This document shows, one piece after another, positions 1 to 4,524 of a DNA stretch of 8,188 nucleotides. The stretch spans positions 1 through 8,188 of the forward strand of contig SLGL01000510.1 of the NCBI GenBank assembly GCA_007123785.1, given 5' to 3'. The notes below the pieces were generated by a model. It was not told where the DNA came from. It saw only the letters and a list, made by a program, of their open reading frames with translations, and did not search any database. A program made the translations under genes and the position numbers. Position 1 is the stretch's first letter. Each line of letters starts with the position of its first letter. The stretch is from Balneolaceae bacterium. GTDB taxonomy: Bacteria; Bacteroidota; Rhodothermia; Balneolales; Balneolaceae.

Positions 1-106
1 AAATTTCACACTTTGGCATAAAAAAGATTGATTTTTTAATGATTACTTATCTTCACTATATCATCAATTTTTCAATCATTTTCAACTTTTTGGACAAAAT
101 TTCACA

Positions 107-1579
107 TTAATCTGATTCTCTGTCAATGAATTTCCATAAATATCCAGTTGTAATCAGAATACCTGAGATCAGAATAGTTACTTTCCCGGCTAATTCTTCT
201 GCACCTGTCCACTCAATAATCATCGGACTGCCTAAAACCATAAAAGCCAGTACCACCATAAAACCAAAACTTTCGGGAAGACGGTAGGGCACATCCATTA
301 TTTTTTTACTGAAAATACCGAGTGTTCCCGCCATGGCACCGTAACTGAGCAAAGTCGCTATCGCCGAACCTGTCATACCCAATACCGGAATGAGGGCAAG
401 ATTTGCGAAAATTGTGATCACAGCACCCATCAGGGTAATTTTGTAAAGTACTTTTGTCTTCTCTTTGATGAAAACCCCGGAAGAAAAGTTGATGTACCAG
501 CCGTGAAACCAGTAGGCGAGCAGCAGAAATGGCACGATCTCCAGGCCCGCCCAGTAATCGCTGCCGATAAGGGTGGCGTTCAGTCCAGGAATCTGAATCG
601 CAACAATTTGCTCTTTAAACAGAGCCACGACCAAAAAAAGCAGAGCCGCAAAACCATTAAACCAGATGAATGCCTGGCCAAACAGTTTAGGTGAGTTTTC
701 ATCGCTGCCATGGCGCATAAAAAACGGCTGCCATGCCATTCTATACATCTGCACCACCAGCAGCATAAACACAGCCATTTTGTAGCAGGCATTATAAATA
801 CCTACAATATCTTCCGGGGAAGTGCCTGCTCCATAAATTCGCTCTGCATTAGACGGATCCATGTTGTTTAGCAAAAAGCGATCCAGCATTTCGTTAATCG
901 CATAGCCTATGCCCGATGGAACAAACGGCCATCCGAACTCGAATGCCGTTTTCATCCATTTACTGTTCCATTTGCCCTTCAGAAGGCTGGCCGTACACGC
1001 CCAGACCAGTAGTGTCATCAGCATAGAAGCAGCCAGGTTGGAAATAAACACCGCTTCAATGCCAAAATTCAGCCCCAGAATCAAATACAGGTTCAGCCCA
1101 AGATTGATGATAACATTCAAAAACTTCAGCGATGCGAAAAGCCAGGAACGGCGCACCAGCCTCAGTTCTGCCATCGGCACAATAGAAAGCGTATCAAACC
1201 AGAGTATGCCCAGCATCAGAAGAAAAATTCCAGAAGATTCCGGGCCGAGGTTAAAAAGAGGCAGCAGCACCGGCATGACCAGCCACAAAATACCGCAAAG
1301 CAGTGTTGCGAAACCGAGCAGGCCAAGCTGAAGTGTTTTGAAAATATTGGCTGCTTCCCTCCGGTTTTCGGCATAGCGGAGATAGGCCGACTCCATACCG
1401 AAGGTGAAAATAACATTCAGAAATGAAATTCCTGCATACATCAGTCCGACAATTCCATATTTGGCTGGGCTGAATACATCGGTATAGAGCGGAACCAACA
1501 GATAATTGATAAACCGCGCCAGCACACTGCTGATGCCATAGATTAATGTATCGGAAAAAAGTTCTCGGAGTTTTTTCAA
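107..1579 (-). CDS. Wzx-like oligosaccharide/polysaccharide flippase (MOP superfamily)
   Basis: A 490-residue, very hydrophobic protein with roughly 12-14 membrane-spanning segments. The opening (LFSDTLIYGISSVLARFINY, then LLVPLYTDVFSP and a YG pair at 41-42) is typical of MOP-superfamily O-antigen/polysaccharide flippases of Bacteroidota. Family members move undecaprenyl-linked oligosaccharides across the inner membrane; the substrate here cannot be read from sequence. The length fits the family. The start is TTG at 1579-1577: the frame is open only back to a TAA 17 codons upstream, with no ATG or GTG in between, and the first internal Met (residue 47) would remove the conserved first helix. 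No Shine-Dalgarno sequence is visible. It lies 109 nt after aroQ on the same strand, so it may be the last gene of a HIT-aroQ-flippase unit or have its own promoter. A lipid II or teichoic-type flippase role is less likely but not excluded. Confidence 0.88.
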   Translation of the reverse strand: MKKLRELFSDTLIYGISSVLARFINYLLVPLYTDVFSPAKYGIVGLMYAGISFLNVIFTFGMESAYLRYAENRREAANIFKTLQLGLLGFATLLCGILWLVMPVLLPLFNLGPESSGIFLLMLGILWFDTLSIVPMAELRLVRRSWLFASLKFLNVIINLGLNLYLILGLNFGIEAVFISNLAASMLMTLLVWACTASLLKGKWNSKWMKTAFEFGWPFVPSGIGYAINEMLDRFLLNNMDPSNAERIYGAGTSPEDIVGIYNACYKMAVFMLLVVQMYRMAWQPFFMRHGSDENSPKLFGQAFIWFNGFAALLFLVVALFKEQIVAIQIPGLNATLIGSDYWAGLEIVPFLLLAYWFHGWYINFSSGVFIKEKTKVLYKITLMGAVITIFANLALIPVLGMTGSAIATLLSYGAMAGTLGIFSKKIMDVPYRLPESFGFMVVLAFMVLGSPMIIEWTGAEELAGKVTILISGILITTGYLWKFIDRESD

Positions 1580-1636
1580 GGGCCGGTATTCTGGAAAATC
1601 CGCGGTCTGTTCTGTTTATGCAGCCACAATGAGTTC

Positions 1637-1678
1637 TCAGTATTTACACATTTGCGGCAATATTTTATAAAATACTGA
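1637..1678. repeat. Inverted repeat upstream of the flippase gene
   Basis: A 9-bp perfect inverted repeat (TCAGTATTT at 1637-1645, AAATACTGA at 1670-1678) encloses a 24-nt spacer. The right arm overlaps a 14-bp perfect palindrome, TATTTTATAAAATA (1661-1674). It lies between the aroQ stop and the flippase start. It has no U-run after it on either strand, so it is not a standard terminator. It could be an operator or an mRNA stem in the flippase leader. The AT-rich composition makes chance pairing a real alternative. Confidence 0.3.
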
Positions 1679-1688
1679 TTAGCTTTGG

Positions 1689-2123
1689 TTAGTTTCCTTT
1701 TTTCATCAATAGAGCGGCCTCAACACCCAGCAGATAACTATTGATTCCGAAACCTGTAATTATGCCGGACATCACTTTGCCGGTTACCGAGCGTTCACGA
1801 AATTCTTCCCGGGCATGAATGTTGGAAATGTGAACTTCCACTTTCGGAATATTTAAAAGTTCCAGGGCATCACGAATAGCCACTGAGGAGTGGGTAAAAC
1901 CTCCCCAGTTTGCCACGATAGCATCCACTGTGCCGGTTCTGGCCGACTGTATAGCATCGATCAGATCGCCTTCGTGATTGCTCTGTATAAAAATAAAATC
2001 GATATCTGAAAACTTCTCTTTCAGAATTGTTTCTACATCAGCCAGAGTTTGCGAGCCATAGATATTTTTATCGCGCCGGCCCAAAAGGTTGAGGTTGGGG
2101 CCATTAAGAATCATAATGGTCAT
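1689..2123 (-). CDS. aroQ: 3-dehydroquinate dehydratase, type II
   Basis: A 144-residue protein matching type II dehydroquinases, which convert 3-dehydroquinate to 3-dehydroshikimate in the shikimate pathway; the family forms cytosolic dodecamers. Visible motifs in order: NGPNLNLLG at 7-15, the lid with Arg17 and catalytic Tyr22 in a YG pair, SNHEGDLID at 48-56, the substrate loop Asn72-Trp-Gly-Gly-Phe-Thr-His78, then VEVHISNIHAREEFRERS at 95-112 with Glu96, catalytic His98 and Arg109. The length is normal. Two small departures are seen: Asp18 where Glu is usual after the lid Arg, and Trp73 where Pro or Ala normally follows the loop Asn. The start ATG overlaps the HIT gene stop as ATGA (2123-2120), so translation is probably coupled. 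Identification is secure; only the effect of Trp73 is open. Confidence 0.96.
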   Translation of the reverse strand: MTIMILNGPNLNLLGRRDKNIYGSQTLADVETILKEKFSDIDFIFIQSNHEGDLIDAIQSARTGTVDAIVANWGGFTHSSVAIRDALELLNIPKVEVHISNIHAREEFRERSVTGKVMSGIITGFGINSYLLGVEAALLMKKGN

Positions 2124-2518
2124 AAAGACACCTCTGCAGAAATCTGTTTGGCAATCTCTTCCATTTTTCCCCTGGATACCTCCACTTTGTTTCGAAGCGA
2201 AACGTTCTGACGCTCATGGTAAATGGGCACCATGTGGATGTGGGCATGAGGTACTTCAAGCCCCTCTACGATAACTCCGGTGCGTAATGGTTTAAGTGAC
2301 TTGTCGATGGCTTCCGCCACTTTCTTTGCAAACACCATCGTTTCACCCAACAGATCGTCGGGCAGATCAAAAACGTAATCGATCTCTTTTTTGGGTACCA
2401 CAAGTGTGTGGCCTTCTGCAATTGGATTGATGTCTAAAAAAGCGATATGCGTTTCATTTTCTGCAATTTTGAAACAGGGAATTTCGCCGCGTATGATTTT
2501 GGTGAAAATAGTTGCCAT
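2120..2518 (-). CDS. HIT family (histidine triad) protein, Hint-like
   Basis: A 132-residue HIT-domain protein. Hint-branch members hydrolyse purine nucleoside phosphoramidates and related AMP conjugates in the cytosol. The histidine triad is visible as His91-Ala-His93-Ile-His95-Met-Val (HxHxHxx), and His93 is the expected nucleophile. The N-terminal half has the usual order: FTKIIRGEIPCFKI, then AFLDINPIAEGHTLVVPK at 26-43. The Cys often seen at position 6 (FCKI) is Thr here; Cys15 remains. The length is typical. The ATG start is preceded by an AT-rich leader without a Shine-Dalgarno, and a -33/-7-like promoter lies about 45-75 nt upstream. It is the first gene of the minus-strand cluster and overlaps aroQ by 4 nt. 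The substrate is unknown, and the pairing with aroQ suggests shared expression rather than shared chemistry. Confidence 0.94.
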   Translation of the reverse strand: MATIFTKIIRGEIPCFKIAENETHIAFLDINPIAEGHTLVVPKKEIDYVFDLPDDLLGETMVFAKKVAEAIDKSLKPLRTGVIVEGLEVPHAHIHMVPIYHERQNVSLRNKVEVSRGKMEEIAKQISAEVSL

Positions 2519-2563
2519 AAAATAAATTGTTTAGATGTTGAACTACATCGCTACTTTATTCGT

Positions 2564-2594
2564 TAAAGATATAGATTGCATATGTAGAGAACAA
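2564..2594 (-). promoter_or_regulatory. Candidate Bacteroidota-type promoter for HIT-aroQ
   Basis: On the minus strand, TTG (2594-2592) is followed after exactly 20 nt by TATCTTTA (2571-2564). This is one base from the TAnnTTTG -7 element described for the primary sigma factor of Bacteroidota. It would start transcription near 2557, giving a leader of about 40 nt before the HIT ATG. The motif is short and the region AT-rich, so this is a candidate only. Confidence 0.4.
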
Positions 2595-2666
2595 TTATGT
2601 AACAGTACTATACAGGTTGAGTTACCCTATTAATTTCTGGTATTCTGAAAAATGATTATGGATCAG

Positions 2667-2698
2667 TTGATTTTCTCAAAAGAAATCTCTTATCTTGT
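2667..2698 (+). promoter_or_regulatory. Candidate promoter of tRNA-Lys
   Basis: TTGATT (2667-2672) is followed after 18 nt by TATCTT (2691-2696). It can also be read as TTG-N21-TATCTTGT in the Bacteroidota -33/-7 scheme. Transcription would begin about 35 nt before the mature tRNA 5' end at 2739, a reasonable pre-tRNA leader. It sits divergent from the HIT promoter within a 220-nt gene-free stretch (2519-2738). Confidence 0.4.
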
Positions 2699-2738
2699 AA
2701 GTCTTTGATGAATTGCTCAAGAAGCTATTAAGAAATTT

Positions 2739-2811
2739 GAATCGGTAGCTCAGCTGGTAGAGCAGCGGCCTTTTAAGCCGCGGGTCGAGGGTTCGAGCCC
2801 CTCCCGATTCA
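2739..2811 (+). tRNA. tRNA-Lys (anticodon TTT)
   Basis: A complete 73-nt cloverleaf can be folded by eye. The acceptor stem GAATCGG (2739-2745) pairs fully with CCGATTC (2804-2810). The D stem is GCTC/GAGC (2748-2751, 2760-2763). The anticodon stem is GCGGC/GCCGC (2765-2769, 2777-2781), with loop CTTTTAA carrying anticodon TTT at 2772-2774. The variable loop is 5 nt. The T stem is GAGGG/CCCTC with loop TTCGAGC. The discriminator is A2811. CCA is not encoded: the genome continues CGC after the discriminator. All stems are Watson-Crick paired. UUU decodes AAA and AAG lysine codons. Confidence 0.97.
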
Positions 2812-2854
2812 CGCACTCAGAGCATAAGATTATTTTTTAAGACTCTCTCTTGAT

Positions 2855-2894
2855 TAACCTCTATCGGCTGATACCCGGTAGGGGTTATTTTTTT
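2855..2894 (+). terminator. Intrinsic terminator after tRNA-Lys
   Basis: A 13-bp stem (2855-2867 with 2875-2887) closes a 7-nt loop (2868-2874). All 13 positions pair, two as G-U wobbles. Seven T residues (2888-2894) follow directly. It begins 44 nt after the tRNA 3' end and has a T-run only on the plus strand, so it terminates the tRNA transcript and isolates it from the division/LPS genes downstream. Confidence 0.88.
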
Positions 2895-3091
2895 GCCTTC
2901 CATTCAATCAACCCTAAGTTACGGATACACTCACCCCATCGGGACCGGCAAGTTGAAATAGACTTCAATCCATTCAAACCGAACCTTTATGATCCAGCCG
3001 GGCCTGACTTCCCGAAAAAGACAGAAACATCAAAAAAAACAAAAAGCCAACCGCATCATAAAAGCTGATCAATAAAACAGGGGAAACGCTT
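2895..3091. other. Gene-free stretch between tRNA-Lys terminator and septum gene
   Basis: The whole tRNA-to-CDS gap is 2812-3165. Apart from the terminator and a promoter candidate at its right end, I see nothing recognisable. A 72-codon open frame (2850-3068) crosses it, but it starts at TTG inside the terminator stem and has a low-complexity Lys/Thr/Ser/Pro-rich tail. I do not regard it as a gene. Confidence 0.6.
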
Positions 3092-3122
3092 TTGTTTATA
3101 CGCTTTATTTAGAGTAATTTCG
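3092..3122 (+). promoter_or_regulatory. Candidate Bacteroidota-type promoter for the septum-ROK-lptD genes
   Basis: TTG (3092-3094, within TTTG), a 20-nt spacer, then TAATTTCG (3115-3122), one base from TAnnTTTG. The predicted start near 3129 leaves a leader of about 37 nt before the ATG at 3166. The spacing is identical to the HIT promoter candidate. A GGAAGG run (3154-3159), 6 nt before the ATG, is the best Shine-Dalgarno-like sequence in the window. Confidence 0.42.
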
Positions 3123-3165
3123 TAAAAATCACTACAGTAATATCAAAGAATACGGAAGGTAGTAC

Positions 3166-3447
3166 ATGAAAGGTAAACGTACCTGGCTCATTGGCCTGCT
3201 TGCAGCCTTTGTTGCTGTCTGGTTTTTATTTTTTGATACTCACAGCCTGATGACAAAAATAAAACTGGAGAATCAAAAAAAAGATCTGATAGAGCGTACC
3301 GAAGAATATCAACTAAGAACTGCGGAACTTGAACAAAAAATCAAAGATCTTGAAACCAGCCCGGACTTGCTCGAAAAAATTGCCCGGGAAGACTACGGAA
3401 TGAGAAAGCCCGATGAAACGGTCTATAAAATTAAAGTCCAGGATTAG
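3166..3447 (+). CDS. Septum formation initiator family protein (DivIC/FtsB type)
   Basis: A 93-residue bitopic membrane protein with a short basic N-terminus (MKGKR), one transmembrane helix at about 7-24, then a heptad-rich charged coiled coil at about 30-67. The C-terminal segment, LLEKIAREDYGMRKPDETVY (68-87), matches the end of the DivIC/FtsB family. Family members bind FtsL and FtsQ/DivIB in the divisome at the inner membrane, with the coiled coil in the periplasm. Length and domain order are normal. The ATG has a Shine-Dalgarno-like GGAAGG at good spacing. Sequence alone does not separate the FtsB and DivIC names, so no symbol is given. It precedes the ROK kinase by 112 nt. An imperfect 6-bp hairpin (GATTAG/CTAATC) overlaps its stop codon but lacks a T-run, so read-through into the downstream genes is plausible. 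Confidence 0.88.
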   Translation: MKGKRTWLIGLLAAFVAVWFLFFDTHSLMTKIKLENQKKDLIERTEEYQLRTAELEQKIKDLETSPDLLEKIAREDYGMRKPDETVYKIKVQD

Positions 3448-3559
3448 ACTGCACTAATCACAGCCAAATTGCTTGCCGTATAATGTAAGTATGTAATCTA
3501 CAATATTCATTGCTCTATATTTCTTTTGTCGAGACATTTACACTAAAATCTTTACGAAC

Positions 3560-4507
3560 ATGATTTCTATTGGAATAGATTTGGGCGGCACCAATATTAA
3601 AGCCGCACTGGTTCACAAAAATAAGGGATTCATCCACACAACATCTATCCCCACAAATGCCGAGATGGGTAAAAAGTATGTTTTTGATCGCATTGCAATG
3701 GCGGTTAACGACCTTATGGAACAACACGATGAAAAACCCATCGGCATTGGAATGGGACTGCCCGGCATGGTATCTATGAACCGAAAAATCGTAAAAAATC
3801 CGCCGAACTTGCCCGGATGGGAAGTAGAAAGGGTAGCTGAAGAGGTCGGGAGCCGCACCAATTTAAATTGTGTAATTGAGAATGATGCCAACCTTGCCGC
3901 ACTCGGCTCAGCCAGATTCGGAGCGGGAAAAAATCTCGACAGTTTTATCATGATTACTCTTGGCACCGGTGTTGGCGGAGGGATCATATTTGAAAATAAA
4001 ATTTATCGCGGAACAACCGGAAAGGCTGGTGAACTTGGCCATGTAATTATTGACTATCACGGACCGTTATCCAACAGTAATACACGGGGTGGTATTGAAG
4101 CATACCTGGGCCAGCGTTTTTTGAGCCGCTTCGCTGCAGACACTATTCGCCAAAATACCGATAATCCCCTGTATGAACAGTTCCACCGTGACTTTAGTAA
4201 GCTGGAGCCGGTTGATCTGTACCATTCAGCCAGAGAAGGCAACGAACTGGCGATTCAAATTTTACGCAAAACCGGTGAGAAACTTGGCTATGCTCTCGTT
4301 AATTACATTCATATACTCGATATCAACAAAATCATAGTAAGCGGCGGAGTGGCCAAAGCCGGTGAATTTATTCTCGGACCGGCAAAAGAAACCGCATCAA
4401 AACTTTTAATGCCTCCTTTCGTTGAAGGATTTGAAATTATTTATGAAAACCTTGGAAACGATGCTGCACTACTTGGAGCCGCAAGCCTTGCGTTTGAAGA
4501 GTTGTGA
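3560..4507 (+). CDS. ROK family sugar kinase (glucokinase-like) lacking zinc cysteines
   Basis: A 315-residue ROK protein (actin/hexokinase fold). Visible parts: the N-terminal phosphate loop IGIDLGGTNIKAAL (4-17), GMGLPGMV (64-71), sugar-loop NLPGW (83-87), catalytic Asp109 in ENDANLAALG (107-116), the second phosphate loop LGTGVGGGI (134-142), substrate residues Glu158 and His161 in AGELGH, and SGGVAKAG near 261-268. ROK kinases usually phosphorylate glucose, fructose, ManNAc or GlcNAc with ATP. There is no N-terminal helix-turn-helix, so it is an enzyme rather than a ROK repressor. The usual zinc motif CxCGxxGCxE after His161 reads Ser171-Asn-Ser173-Asn-Thr-Arg-Gly-Gly178-Ile-Glu180: all three Cys ligands are replaced while Glu180 is kept. 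The frame is intact and other motifs are complete, so it is probably active but zinc-free. The sugar substrate is not predictable. No Shine-Dalgarno sequence precedes the ATG. Confidence 0.92.
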   Translation: MISIGIDLGGTNIKAALVHKNKGFIHTTSIPTNAEMGKKYVFDRIAMAVNDLMEQHDEKPIGIGMGLPGMVSMNRKIVKNPPNLPGWEVERVAEEVGSRTNLNCVIENDANLAALGSARFGAGKNLDSFIMITLGTGVGGGIIFENKIYRGTTGKAGELGHVIIDYHGPLSNSNTRGGIEAYLGQRFLSRFAADTIRQNTDNPLYEQFHRDFSKLEPVDLYHSAREGNELAIQILRKTGEKLGYALVNYIHILDINKIIVSGGVAKAGEFILGPAKETASKLLMPPFVEGFEIIYENLGNDAALLGAASLAFEEL

Positions 4508-4524
4508 TGCTTAGCTTTAAGCAT
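4507..4524 (+). promoter_or_regulatory. Hairpin spanning ROK stop and lptD start (coupling candidate)
   Basis: ATGCTTA (4507-4513) and TAAGCAT (4518-4524) form a perfect 7-bp inverted repeat with a 4-nt loop, GCTT. The left arm begins on the last base of the ROK stop codon TGA (4505-4507). The right arm ends on the second base of the lptD start ATG (4523-4525). The start codon would therefore be paired until a ribosome finishing the ROK gene opens the stem. The ATG at 4507 is in another frame and stops after 13 codons. Confidence 0.45.

Noticed and set aside
1..106. 10-bp direct repeat AAATTTCACA at 1-10 and 97-106 downstream of the flippase
   Set aside because: AT-rich sequence with low information. 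No paired structure or element ends were found between the copies, and no intrinsic terminator for the flippase could be drawn.
909..1331. 140-codon plus-strand frame within the flippase gene
   Set aside because: It is antisense to the conserved membrane protein. Its Ser/Pro/Arg-rich composition is typical of the complement of hydrophobic codons.
1585..2653. Near-identical 15-mers (14 of 15) at 1585-1599 and 2639-2653, both upstream of minus-strand genes
   Set aside because: About one such pair is expected by chance in a window this size, and the positions relative to the genes differ.
2850..3068. 72-codon plus-strand open frame after tRNA-Lys
   Set aside because: It starts at TTG inside the 5' arm region of the tRNA terminator, has a low-complexity K/T/S/P tail and no recognisable motif. 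The terminator explains its first part better.
3442..3459. 6-bp hairpin GATTAG/CTAATC over the septum gene stop codon
   Set aside because: The stem is short and AT-rich with no T-run, so it does not qualify as a terminator.
3479..3484. Perfect TATAAT upstream of the ROK gene
   Set aside because: No matching -35 or TTG at suitable spacing, and the host seems to use the TAnnTTTG type. It is too short a signal alone to call a promoter.
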